A stretch of 31,324 bases of DNA, from positions 1 to 31,324 of the forward strand of contig CANGXE010000002.1 of assembly GCA_947457525.1 (NCBI GenBank), in the 5' to 3' direction. Each line of letters begins with the position of its first letter. The first letter of the stretch is position 1. Both the position numbers and the translations under genes were made by a program. The notes under the pieces are model-generated. The model was not told where the DNA came from and searched no databases. It saw only the letters and a program-made list of their open reading frames with translations. Origin of the DNA: Bacteroidota bacterium. GTDB taxonomy: Bacteria; Bacteroidota; Bacteroidia; Chitinophagales; LD1. Positions 1 through 8,339 of this stretch are shown piece by piece.

Positions 1-233
1 CTACGCGCACTCTTCAACATGGTGCCACCACGATAAATAATATTGCTCACGCTCCTTGCATCCATCGCCTCAAAATCACCATCCACCAAGCCATCATAAC
101 CTCTGTAAATTCCTACAGGTTCGACTCCGTAATAAATGGCCGCACGAACCACGGCACGGATGGCGGCATTCATGCCCGGTGCATCGCCACCAGAGGTAAA
201 CAAACCTATTTTCTTTATCGCTGTGTTCTTCAT
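1..233 (-). CDS. pfkA: 6-phosphofructokinase, N-terminal part (cut by window edge)
   Basis: ATP-dependent 6-phosphofructokinase converts fructose 6-phosphate to fructose 1,6-bisphosphate, the committed step of glycolysis, in the cytoplasm. Only the first 77 codons lie in the window. They read KKIGLFTSGGDAPGMNAAIR, the nucleotide-binding GGDAPGMN glycine-rich loop that opens bacterial PfkA, followed by YRGYDGLVDGD and RGGTMLKSAR, both typical of the family. The start is the ATG at 231-233. A Bacteroidota -7 element (TACTTTTG on the minus strand, 258-265) lies about 25 bases upstream, but no TTG was found at the right distance. The gene is divergent from argS. Identity is firm; the rest of the enzyme cannot be judged here. 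Confidence 0.93.
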   Translation of the reverse strand, partial: MKNTAIKKIGLFTSGGDAPGMNAAIRAVVRAAIYYGVEPVGIYRGYDGLVDGDFEAMDARSVSNIIYRGGTMLKSAR

Positions 234-257
234 TACATATTTTTTGATGGATGTAAG

Positions 258-265
258 CAAAAGTA
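258..265 (-). promoter_or_regulatory. Possible -7 promoter element for pfkA
   Basis: The minus strand reads TACTTTTG, an exact fit to the Bacteroidota TAnnTTTG -7 box, about 25 bases before the pfkA start. No TTG lies 18-21 bases further upstream, so this is only a half-supported promoter. Confidence 0.4.
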
Positions 266-366
266 GAAAGTCCGCTCGGTTCTGCGCGTTAATTATCGTC
301 AACGATAGTTGTGGCTAAAAAGTTTTTAAATCTGCACTAGGTGCTTCACAAATTGAATCTATTTTT

Positions 367-2151
367 ATGCCCATGATAGAACAAGACATCAAAGCAGCTG
401 TTGCGCATATTTTAACCACTCAATATTCGGCAGCCATCACAGCCGATCAAGTAACCATCAACAAAACGAATAAAGAACATACGGGAGATTTTACGGTTGT
501 AGTTTTCCCTTTGGCACGCTTTACCAAACTCGCCCCTGAAGCAGCGGGACAAGCTATTGGCGAGGCGTTGAAAACTACTTGCGATTTCATTGCTGAATTT
601 AATGTTATCAAAGGGTTTTTAAATCTTGTACTTACGGATGAATATTGGCTCACCCGATTAGGCAAAATTGCGTCAAATCCTACGTATGGTACGTTTGCAC
701 CTAACGGAAGTAAAGTTGTCTTAGAGTATTGCGGCCCAAACACCAACAAACCACTTCACATCGGCCACGTGCGCAATATGCTAATCGGCTATTCGATGAG
801 TGAAATCTTGAAAGCGGCCGGTTCGGATGTTACTAAAGTGAATATCTACAACGACCGTGGCATTGCTATATCACAAAGCATGGTAGCTTACACTCGCTTT
901 GCAAACGGTGCTACTCCCGAAAGCACGGGCATCAAAGGTGACCACTTTGTGGGCGATTGGTATGTAAAGTTTAACCAAGTAGCATTAGAGGAAGTAGGCG
1001 CACTCTGCAACGCTCCGGAAGACAAAGCCGAAGCCAAAAAGCAAACCAAGATATTTAAAGAAGCTCAAGAACTTTTACTAAAATGGGAAGCCGGAGATCC
1101 GGAAACCATGGCCCTCTGGAAAAAGATGAACGGTTGGGTGTATCAAGGATTCCAACAAACATTTAATTTGATTGGGGTAGACTTTCAGAAAGACTATTAC
1201 GAAAGCGAAACCTACAAACTCGGCAAAGACATCATTGAAGAAGGTTTAGCCAAAGAAGTTTTTTACAAACGTGCAGATGGAGCAGTGGCCGTAGACCTCA
1301 CTCCCGAAGGCTTAGACGAAAAAGTATTGCTTCGCAGCGATGGCACATCTATCTACATCACACAAGACTTGGGCACTGCGCAACTACGCTACGAAGAGTT
1401 TGGGATGGATAAAATGATTTATGTAGTCGCCAACGAACAAGACTACCATTTTAAAGTGCTGAAACTAGCTTTGCAAAAACTTGGCAAACAATGGGCGGAT
1501 GGCATTTTTCATTTGTCTTATGCGTTAGTCGAATCGCCAACCGGAAGATTCAAATCGCGCGAAGGCAAAACTGCCGATGCGGATGATTTGATTGCAGAAG
1601 TGATGCGAATTGCTGAAGATCGCACAAAAGAATTAGGTAAAATTGAAGGTTTATCTGAGACCGAAGCGCAACAACTTTACCACACTATCGGTTTGGGGGC
1701 ATTGAAGTATTTTGTGTTGCGTGTTAACCCTTACAAAAAGATAATTTTCAATCCTGAAGAAAGCATTGACTTTCATGGTCACACCGGTCCGTTTATTCAG
1801 TATACCCATGCCCGTATTTGCGCCATCACTCGCAAAGCCGGCAGCATAGCAGAAACCACAACTATTGATACATCACACCCACTCACGGCAGAAGAAAAAG
1901 AACTGCTCGTTTTGCTAGCCGACTACGAAAACACCGTACGAAATGCAGCAGAAAAAGTTGACCCTTCTGAGTTAGCTAACTACATCTATCAACTAGCCAA
2001 AACATACAACAAGTTCTATCATGAGTCGCCTATTCTCAATGCCAACACCGATGCCGAAAAATCATTGCGCGTAGCGCTATCTGCTCAAACGGGCGCGGTG
2101 ATTAAAAAAGGGATGAAATTGTTAGGGATTGCCGTGCCTGAAAGAATGTAA
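367..2151 (+). CDS. argS: Arginyl-tRNA synthetase
   Basis: Class I aminoacyl-tRNA synthetase that charges tRNA-Arg in the cytoplasm. The 594-residue length is normal. An N-terminal Add-1-type domain is followed by the HIGH signature in NTNKPLHIGHVRN (about residues 127-139). The KMSKS-equivalent loop is the variant FKSREGKT (about residues 397-404), followed by ADADDLI, as is usual in Bacteroidota ArgS. The C-terminal DALR anticodon-binding domain (about 480-594) contains HTGPFIQYTHARI and ends LGIAVPERM. Two ATG codons are possible, at 367 and 373; the second gives MIEQDIKAAV and is equally plausible. The gene is divergent from pfkA and no terminator was recognised after it. Confidence 0.97.
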   Translation: MPMIEQDIKAAVAHILTTQYSAAITADQVTINKTNKEHTGDFTVVVFPLARFTKLAPEAAGQAIGEALKTTCDFIAEFNVIKGFLNLVLTDEYWLTRLGKIASNPTYGTFAPNGSKVVLEYCGPNTNKPLHIGHVRNMLIGYSMSEILKAAGSDVTKVNIYNDRGIAISQSMVAYTRFANGATPESTGIKGDHFVGDWYVKFNQVALEEVGALCNAPEDKAEAKKQTKIFKEAQELLLKWEAGDPETMALWKKMNGWVYQGFQQTFNLIGVDFQKDYYESETYKLGKDIIEEGLAKEVFYKRADGAVAVDLTPEGLDEKVLLRSDGTSIYITQDLGTAQLRYEEFGMDKMIYVVANEQDYHFKVLKLALQKLGKQWADGIFHLSYALVESPTGRFKSREGKTADADDLIAEVMRIAEDRTKELGKIEGLSETEAQQLYHTIGLGALKYFVLRVNPYKKIIFNPEESIDFHGHTGPFIQYTHARICAITRKAGSIAETTTIDTSHPLTAEEKELLVLLADYENTVRNAAEKVDPSELANYIYQLAKTYNKFYHESPILNANTDAEKSLRVALSAQTGAVIKKGMKLLGIAVPERM

Positions 2152-2254
2152 TCTAGTAAGTTAATATACTATTTACGGACTACATCAAAAAGCATTTATG
2201 TGTTTTATTGTGTATTCAAACAGTGTAAAAAGTGTTTCTTTTTAACCAAGCAGA

Positions 2255-2266
2255 TGATTAATATCA
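2255..2266 (+). promoter_or_regulatory. FNR/CRP-like palindrome upstream of the regulator gene
   Basis: TGATTAATATCA is a perfect TGAT-N4-ATCA palindrome and matches the core of the FNR-type consensus TTGAT-N4-ATCAA, with mismatches only at the outermost bases. It lies 66 bases before the start of a Crp/Fnr-family gene whose recognition helix keeps the Glu and Arg that read TGA half-sites. Autoregulation is an inference. Confidence 0.4.
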
Positions 2267-2332
2267 CCTCAAAACGGTGAGAAAGGACATCATTTGCCAT
2301 TACATTCGCCATTCTAATTTTAAATCAGATTA

Positions 2333-3367
2333 ATGAAAAAAATTCTACTGCTAGAAGGCGATACTATTTTGAGTAAAGACATGAGCAACATATTGCGCTT
2401 AGCCAATTATGAAGTGGAAGTAGCCAATAACGGAAAGTTTGGACTAGAAACCGCCTACCAAAACATCCCGGATTTAATTATTTGCAATTTAAACTTGCCG
2501 GAGTTAGACGGCATAGGCTTACTTCGTATCCTTTCTCGCCATGTAGATTTTAATCTGGTCCCTTTTATTTTTATTTCAAAAGATAAAAGTTTAGAATCAA
2601 TAAGACGTATGATGGACATGGGAGCAGATGATTTTATTATCACCCCTGTTGACCATACAGAACTACTACGCACTGTAGACATCCATATCATGAAAATGGA
2701 AAAAATTAAAGCTAGTTTCCATAAAAAGCGAACACAAAACGAAACAAGCTTGGATAGTTTTTTAAAAACTCCGCATACCCACAAAAAGTTTAAGAAAAAA
2801 CAAATGATTTTTCAGAGGGGAGATAAACCAAATTTTCTTTACTATATAGCTCAAGGTAAAGCGAAATCGTTTCTTGAAAATGAGGAAGGAAAAGAAGTTA
2901 TGGTTACTCTCTATGTGGAAGGAGATTTCATAGGGGCATCTGCGCTACTTGCTAAATCACCTTACGCAGCCAGCGCTATGGCACTGGAAGACCTCGAATT
3001 AGTCCTCATCCCAAAGGAAGAATTTATTGATATAATCAATCAAGACAGTTCTCTATCACACGATATTTTATTGCGCCTGAAAAATGCTAACACACTGAAT
3101 AACGAAAGGCTACTAAAATTTGCTTATGACTCAGCCCGTAAACGCGTAGCCGATAGCCTACTTTTTGTAAGCGATAAATTTTCGTCCGGTGGAAGTGTAC
3201 ATCCATCAATCGAGATAGGTCGCAGAGAACTAGCCAGCCTATCGGGCATTGCAAAAGAATCTACGATCCGCACACTCACTGATTTCAAAAAAGAAGGTCT
3301 GATAGATATAGAAGACAATAAAATCATTTTGTTGCAAGAAGAAAAACTTCGCCACCTACCCAATTAA
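2333..3367 (+). CDS. Degenerate receiver domain fused to a Crp/Fnr-family transcription regulator
   Basis: A 344-residue two-part regulator. Residues 1-120 have the receiver fold pattern, but the key residues are changed: the acidic pocket reads E8-G9-D10, the phospho-acceptor aspartate is asparagine (N52 in IICNLNLPELDG), and the conserved lysine is threonine (T104 in FIITPVD). Residues about 150-265 form a cyclic-nucleotide-binding-type beta-roll; the Arg-Ser pair that binds cAMP phosphate in CRP is missing (PYAASAM). No cysteine cluster for an iron-sulfur centre is seen. A long dimer helix leads into a Crp-type winged helix (290-330) with recognition helix KESTIRTL, keeping the E and R that read TGA half-sites. 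The CoA-transferase gene starts 6 bp after the stop, so it is a likely target. The ligand is unknown. Confidence 0.88.
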   Translation: MKKILLLEGDTILSKDMSNILRLANYEVEVANNGKFGLETAYQNIPDLIICNLNLPELDGIGLLRILSRHVDFNLVPFIFISKDKSLESIRRMMDMGADDFIITPVDHTELLRTVDIHIMKMEKIKASFHKKRTQNETSLDSFLKTPHTHKKFKKKQMIFQRGDKPNFLYYIAQGKAKSFLENEEGKEVMVTLYVEGDFIGASALLAKSPYAASAMALEDLELVLIPKEEFIDIINQDSSLSHDILLRLKNANTLNNERLLKFAYDSARKRVADSLLFVSDKFSSGGSVHPSIEIGRRELASLSGIAKESTIRTLTDFKKEGLIDIEDNKIILLQEEKLRHLPN

Positions 3368-3373
3368 GCCTTT

Positions 3374-4648
3374 ATGAATTATCTCTCTGCTGAGCAATCG
3401 CTGCAACACATAAAAAGCCACGAAAGGGTTTTTATTCATGGTGGATGTGCCACTCCGCATCTTTTAGTAAATGCCTTGACTGCTCGTTCTGGAGAGTTGG
3501 AAAATGTAGAAATCACTCACTTGCACACCGAAGGTGAAGCACCTTATGCTCGTCCTGAATACGCTAACTCTTTTCATGTAAACGCTTTTTTTATTGGGAA
3601 AAATGTGCGCCCATTCGTTAATGAGTTGAATGTGCAATACATCCCCATGTTTTTGAGTGAAATACCGCTTTTTTTACGCAGCGGAAAATTTCCAATTGAT
3701 ACCGCTCTTGTGCAAGTAAGTCCGCCTGATATGCATGGCTACTGTTCTTTGGGTATATCTGTTGACATAGCCCGAGCGGCTTGTGACAAAGCCAAACATA
3801 TTATTGCCTTGGTCAACCCCAACATGCCTCGTTCTTTGGGTGATAGTCAAATTCATCAATCTGCTTTTTTTGCTGCTGTGCATACTAACGAACCTTTAGC
3901 CGAAATGGCCTCTGCACCGCTTAGCGATATTGAAATTGAAATTGGCAAACATATTGCCGCCCTAGTGGAGGACGGTGCTACCTTACAAATGGGCATTGGT
4001 GGTATACCCAATGCCGCTTTACAATTTTTGACTAATCACAAAAACCTTGGCATCCACACTGAAATGTTTAGTGATGGCATTTTACCTCTAGTAGAAAAAG
4101 GCATAATCAATGGTTTAACCAAAAGAAGTCATCCGGGCAAGATTGTCTCCTCATTTGCAATGGGCACGCGAAAATTATATGACTTCATACACGATAACCC
4201 AATGGTGGCGATGCTCGATGTAGCGTATGTTAACGACACGACCGTTATTCGCAAAAACCCAAAACTAACAGCGATAAACAGTGCCATCGAAATTGATTTG
4301 AGCGGTCAAGTTTGTGCAGATTCAATCGGTACAGAAATATTTAGCGGTGTGGGCGGACAGATGGACTTCATTCGCGGAGCCGCCCTCAGCGAAGGAGGAA
4401 AAGCAATTATCGCGCTGCCTTCCACCACCTCCAAAGGATTACCCAAACTTGTACCGACACTCAAAACCGGAGCAGGTGTGGTAACCACTCGCGCACACGT
4501 TCACTTTGTTGTGACTGAATACGGCAGTGTCGATTTGTATGGCAAAAACATAGCTCAACGCGCTAAAGCCCTTATTGCACTAGCTCACCCCGACCACCGT
4601 GCCGCGCTCGAAAAAGAAGCCTATTCTCTTTATGGGCGATGCTGGTAG
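3374..4648 (+). CDS. Acetyl-CoA hydrolase/transferase family protein (4-hydroxybutyrate CoA-transferase-like)
   Basis: Family I-type CoA-transferase of the acetyl-CoA hydrolase/4-hydroxybutyrate CoA-transferase group, which moves CoA between acetate and other acyl groups through a glutamyl-CoA intermediate. The 424 residues span both family domains. The glycine loop QMGIGGIPNAAL (about 205-216) and GIHTEMFSDG (about 226-235, with E230 the likely catalytic glutamate) match the family, as does GGQMDFIRGAALSEGGKAI in the C-terminal domain. The substrate cannot be told from sequence; acetate, succinate and 4-hydroxybutyrate are all possible. The start is 6 bp after the stop of the regulator gene, so the two are probably co-transcribed. 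Confidence 0.9.
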   Translation: MNYLSAEQSLQHIKSHERVFIHGGCATPHLLVNALTARSGELENVEITHLHTEGEAPYARPEYANSFHVNAFFIGKNVRPFVNELNVQYIPMFLSEIPLFLRSGKFPIDTALVQVSPPDMHGYCSLGISVDIARAACDKAKHIIALVNPNMPRSLGDSQIHQSAFFAAVHTNEPLAEMASAPLSDIEIEIGKHIAALVEDGATLQMGIGGIPNAALQFLTNHKNLGIHTEMFSDGILPLVEKGIINGLTKRSHPGKIVSSFAMGTRKLYDFIHDNPMVAMLDVAYVNDTTVIRKNPKLTAINSAIEIDLSGQVCADSIGTEIFSGVGGQMDFIRGAALSEGGKAIIALPSTTSKGLPKLVPTLKTGAGVVTTRAHVHFVVTEYGSVDLYGKNIAQRAKALIALAHPDHRAALEKEAYSLYGRCW

Positions 4649-4737
4649 AGAACTATCCCCTAGTAAGCAATGTTTTTACAAAAGGCGGGTTTTATTTTGT
4701 ACCTATGCTGTGCAATATTTCGAGCGAAATTGCGTAA

Positions 4738-7518
4738 ATGATAGTCATGAAATTTTATACCAAACTAATCGTTTTTAGTCTTGTGTTGCTTTTGAGCAGC
4801 CAATTGGCAAAAGCTACACACTACCGAGCCGGTGAAATAGTGTACAGGCAAATAGCCGAATTGCGCTACGAGGTAACGGTGATTACCTACACCACCGCCA
4901 ACAGTCCGGCAGACAAACCATTTATTGATCAATTTTTTTGGGGCGATGGAACCATAGACACCATTTATCGAATCAATGGCCCTCTAAATGGTGGGTTCCC
5001 CAGCGGAGAAGTGGTGGGCAACGATATTCAAAAGAATGTTTACAGAGGGATACACACCTATCCGGGTGTGCCACCTCCACCAACTCGCTACTACGTCATA
5101 GGTGCACTAGACCCCAACCGTATTGATGGGATAAATAACATTGACAACGGCAACTCGGTTAACGTGCAATTTTATGTGGAAGACACTATCAAGTTTCCTA
5201 CCGACCTCGCCAACATTGGGTTCAACAATTCGCCCATTTTGCTCAATCCGCCTATTGATTATGCCAACGTAAACGACACATTTTATCACAACCCAGCTGC
5301 CTACGACCCCGATGGAGACAGTCTTGACTTTAGATTGATGGTGCCTTTGCAAGCTCAATCAACAAATGTGCCCGTATACACTTATCCCGACCAATGGTGC
5401 CCAACCAATGATGCTTTTGTAATCAATCGTTTCACGGGAGAAATTATTTGGGCTGTGCCTTGTCAGCAAGGAATTTTCAATATCGCTATTTTGATTACCG
5501 AGTTTAGAAATGGAGTGATAGTGGGCACAATGATTCGAGATATGCAAATCATTGTGTTGAGTGTACCAAACGACCCTCCGCAAATTGCCGACATACGTGA
5601 TACGTGTATTCGTGCAGGAGATACGTTAATTGTTCCGGTGACCGCCACCGACCCACAAGTGCTGCAAACCGTGACACTAACGGCCAATGGTGCGCCACTG
5701 GAAGACCCCATATCTCCTGCCACCTTTATTGCTACTGCAGGCAACCCCGCTAATGGAACTTTCAGATGGAACACAGTCTGCGAACACATTCGCTCTCAAC
5801 CCTACACCACAGTTTTTAAAGCAGAAGACAGCTACTCTATTCCCGGTCCCGGTGGACCATCCAAAGTACCTTTAGTTGACTTAGAAACTTGGCTAGTGAG
5901 AGTCATAGCGCCACCGGTAGAAAACCTGACGGCCACGGCTTCCAACAATCAAGTTATTCTCAACTGGCAAAATCCTTATGAGTGTGCCGGTTCGCCTAAT
6001 TTCAGAGGCTTTACTGTTTGGCGCAAAAAAGGCTGCGACCCATTCACACCGGACTATTGCGAAACAGGATTAGGAGGAAGAGGTTACACTAGACTTACGC
6101 CTAACCGTATAAACACTTACACCTTCACCGACAACACTATCGTGGTGGGTGAAGAATATAGCTATCGCGTGGTGGCGCATTTCGGCAAGCTTTCACCCAA
6201 TGGTTTGTTCGAGTTTGATGCCAGCGAAAGTGTAGCTTCGAATGAAGTGTGCGTTATCATTCCGATTGATGTGCCGGTGATTTTAAATGCGGATGTGCGC
6301 AGCACGGACATAGCCACAGGGCAAGTGTTCGTGCGTTGGAGCAAACCATTGGCCGGTGGGCTTAATTTAGATACTATCATCACCCCTCCGCCTTATCGCT
6401 TTGATGTGTATCGCGGCAATGGGTTCAACTTCGCTGCGCCTGCTTTGGTGCAATCGTACTCGGCTAATAGTTACAGTGCGCTCAACGACACTACATACTT
6501 AGACACTAACCTCGACACCGAAACCACTCCTTGGAGTTATAAGATTTTATTCTTCTCGAACAACGATACGGTGAGCGCAACGAGTGTGGCGTCTACGATT
6601 TTCTTGAGCATACAACCAAGCGACCAATCGCTAGGCTTGTCTTGGAACTTCAACGTGCCGTGGAGCAACGACAGCTTTGCTATTTTCCGCTTAAATAAAT
6701 TGACTGCACAGTTCGACAGCATTGGCGTTAGCTACACCAACAAGTATGGCGACACCAACTTACAAAACGACAGCACTTATTGTTATTTTGTGAAAGGATA
6801 TGGTCACTATAGTTCGCTCTTGTTGCCGCGTCCGCTGATTAATCATTCGCAAGAAGCTTGTGGTGTGCCGATAGATACCGTGGCACCTTGTCCGCCTACC
6901 CTAGCGGTGCGCAATGAATGTAGTTTGTACAACGAACAGCCTTGGGAAACCACTTCGTTTATCAATTATTTGAGTTGGATTTATCAAGTAGATTCTTGCT
7001 CCGATGACATCAAGCATTTGAATATTTACTACGGAGAAAATCAAAATAGTTTGGTGTTTTTAGACAGCACACTTTCCATCAGCGACACTACTTACAATCA
7101 TCAACTGCCCGACAACTTAGCAGGCTGCTATGCCGTGACCGCTGTTGACCGCATCGGTAATGAGAGCGGCTTTAGCAACATTGTTTGTATAGATAACTGT
7201 CCTTACTACGTTTTGCCCAATACCTTCACTCCAAACGGAGATGGTAAGAATGAAAAGTTTCACCCTTACAAACCTTATCGCTTTGTGACGCGCATCGAGT
7301 TTCGCGTATTTAACCGTTGGGGCGAAGAAGTGTTCCGCACCGAGGACCCAGAGATAGGATGGGATGGCACCGACCAAAAAACAGGCAAGCCGCTTAGAGA
7401 GGGAGTTTATCTCTATGCCGGCCACTACTTCGAGAAGCGCTTAAACGGAGAAGTAAGACGCCCCATCAGTGGCGATAAAAAAGGTGGTGGGTTTATTCAT
7501 TTAATCAGAGGAAAATAA
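4738..7518 (+). CDS. Large secreted protein with T9SS type B C-terminal sorting domain
   Basis: A 926-residue extracellular protein. A second ATG at 4747 gives a clean signal peptide (MKFYTKLIVFSLVLLLSSQ...AKA), followed by THYRAGEIVY, the kind of opening seen in many Bacteroidota gliding-associated C-terminal-domain proteins. The middle is beta-rich: a cadherin/Ig-like stretch with YDPDGDSLDF (about 188-197), then fibronectin III-like modules from about 395 onward. The last 90 or so residues form the type B sorting domain: PNTFTPNGDGKNEKF, then RVFNRWGEEVF and GWDGTDQKTGKPLREGVY. It is therefore expected to cross the outer membrane by T9SS and be released or attached at the surface. The function of the passenger is unknown. 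Riboflavin synthase follows 7 bp after the stop. Confidence 0.88.
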   Translation: MIVMKFYTKLIVFSLVLLLSSQLAKATHYRAGEIVYRQIAELRYEVTVITYTTANSPADKPFIDQFFWGDGTIDTIYRINGPLNGGFPSGEVVGNDIQKNVYRGIHTYPGVPPPPTRYYVIGALDPNRIDGINNIDNGNSVNVQFYVEDTIKFPTDLANIGFNNSPILLNPPIDYANVNDTFYHNPAAYDPDGDSLDFRLMVPLQAQSTNVPVYTYPDQWCPTNDAFVINRFTGEIIWAVPCQQGIFNIAILITEFRNGVIVGTMIRDMQIIVLSVPNDPPQIADIRDTCIRAGDTLIVPVTATDPQVLQTVTLTANGAPLEDPISPATFIATAGNPANGTFRWNTVCEHIRSQPYTTVFKAEDSYSIPGPGGPSKVPLVDLETWLVRVIAPPVENLTATASNNQVILNWQNPYECAGSPNFRGFTVWRKKGCDPFTPDYCETGLGGRGYTRLTPNRINTYTFTDNTIVVGEEYSYRVVAHFGKLSPNGLFEFDASESVASNEVCVIIPIDVPVILNADVRSTDIATGQVFVRWSKPLAGGLNLDTIITPPPYRFDVYRGNGFNFAAPALVQSYSANSYSALNDTTYLDTNLDTETTPWSYKILFFSNNDTVSATSVASTIFLSIQPSDQSLGLSWNFNVPWSNDSFAIFRLNKLTAQFDSIGVSYTNKYGDTNLQNDSTYCYFVKGYGHYSSLLLPRPLINHSQEACGVPIDTVAPCPPTLAVRNECSLYNEQPWETTSFINYLSWIYQVDSCSDDIKHLNIYYGENQNSLVFLDSTLSISDTTYNHQLPDNLAGCYAVTAVDRIGNESGFSNIVCIDNCPYYVLPNTFTPNGDGKNEKFHPYKPYRFVTRIEFRVFNRWGEEVFRTEDPEIGWDGTDQKTGKPLREGVYLYAGHYFEKRLNGEVRRPISGDKKGGGFIHLIRGK

Positions 7519-7525
7519 GGCAAGG

Positions 7526-8125
7526 ATGTTTACGGGAATTATAGAAGCCATCGGCACGATTGTGCAGACCGAACAGCAAGGCAGCAATGTGACCTTGACC
7601 ATACAATCACCTATTTCTAATGAGTTGAAGATAGACCAGAGCGTGGCGCACAATGGCGTTTGCCTCACGGTGATTGCCGTGCAACAAGACACCCACCAGG
7701 TGACGGCCATTGAAGAAACCTTGCAGAAAACCACACTCGGCACTTGGCGCGAAAACACCCAAGTGAACCTAGAGCGTTGTACGCAAGTAGGCGCGCGACT
7801 AGACGGACACATTGTGCAAGGCCACGTGGATCAAACAGGTGTGTGCATCGGTTTGACAGAACAAGACGGCAGTTGGTTATATACGTTTCGCTATGTACCC
7901 TCGCGGCAAAACATCGTGGTAGAGAAAGGCTCTATCTGTGTGAATGGCACTTCGCTCACGGCCTTTGATGCGGAAGGCGATACGTTCAAGGTAGCGATTA
8001 TTCCTTACACCTATGAGCACACCACCATCCATGCCGTTAAAGTAGGCAGCCGCGTGAACCTCGAGTTTGATATCGTAGGCAAATATGTAGCGAAGATGAT
8101 GGAAGGGCGGTTTAGTAAACAGTAA
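7526..8125 (+). CDS. ribE: Riboflavin synthase, alpha subunit
   Basis: Dismutates two molecules of 6,7-dimethyl-8-ribityllumazine to riboflavin, the last step of vitamin B2 synthesis. The 199 residues show the tandem lumazine-binding repeat: MFTGIIEAIGTI with HNGVCLTV in the first half and LDGHIVQGHVDQTG with GSICVNGTSLT in the second. Length is normal for the trimeric RibE (RibC in Bacillus). The gene starts 7 bp after the large T9SS protein, so it may ride on that transcript, although there is no functional link. No FMN riboswitch could lie in such a short gap. Local G+C is somewhat higher than around argS. Confidence 0.96.
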   Translation: MFTGIIEAIGTIVQTEQQGSNVTLTIQSPISNELKIDQSVAHNGVCLTVIAVQQDTHQVTAIEETLQKTTLGTWRENTQVNLERCTQVGARLDGHIVQGHVDQTGVCIGLTEQDGSWLYTFRYVPSRQNIVVEKGSICVNGTSLTAFDAEGDTFKVAIIPYTYEHTTIHAVKVGSRVNLEFDIVGKYVAKMMEGRFSKQ

Positions 8126-8175
8126 GTTTACAGAGACATTTACACAAAGAAGCAAAGCGACAAAGCTGAATAAAG

Positions 8176-8192
8176 TGGTAAATGGTTTACCA
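8176..8192. repeat. Inverted repeat downstream of riboflavin synthase
   Basis: TGGTAAATGGTTTACCA has 7-base arms around a 3-base centre, 50 bases after the ribE stop. It has no T-tract on either strand, so it is not a clear terminator. A protein-binding site is possible, but nothing supports one. Confidence 0.35.
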
Positions 8193-8282
8193 AAGATATC
8201 ACATATAAATATATTCTCTGATATCTTATTTGTGCGTTCTGAGTTCCAACCTCCCCTCATCACCTACACACCCCATCCTCCG

Positions 8283-8310
8283 CGTAGAAACCACGAGCGG
8301 GGTGCAAGAA
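8283..8310 (+). repeat. Intergenic repeat, copy A
   Basis: A 28-base stretch (begins CGTAGAAACCACGAGCGG, ends CAAGAA) that recurs at 10561-10588 with 27 of 28 bases identical, and in a diverged form at 9062-9089. It lies just before the start of the WG-repeat lipoprotein gene. It has no strong secondary structure and does not look like a coding remnant. Confidence 0.7.
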
Positions 8311-8339
8311 ATAGAAGCACGAAATGCTTACTTTTGAGC

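Noticed and set aside
8175..8339. N-terminal extension of the WG-repeat lipoprotein frame
   Set aside because: It includes the inverted repeat at 8176-8192 and intergenic repeat copy A, lacks protein character, and would bury the lipoprotein signal peptide.
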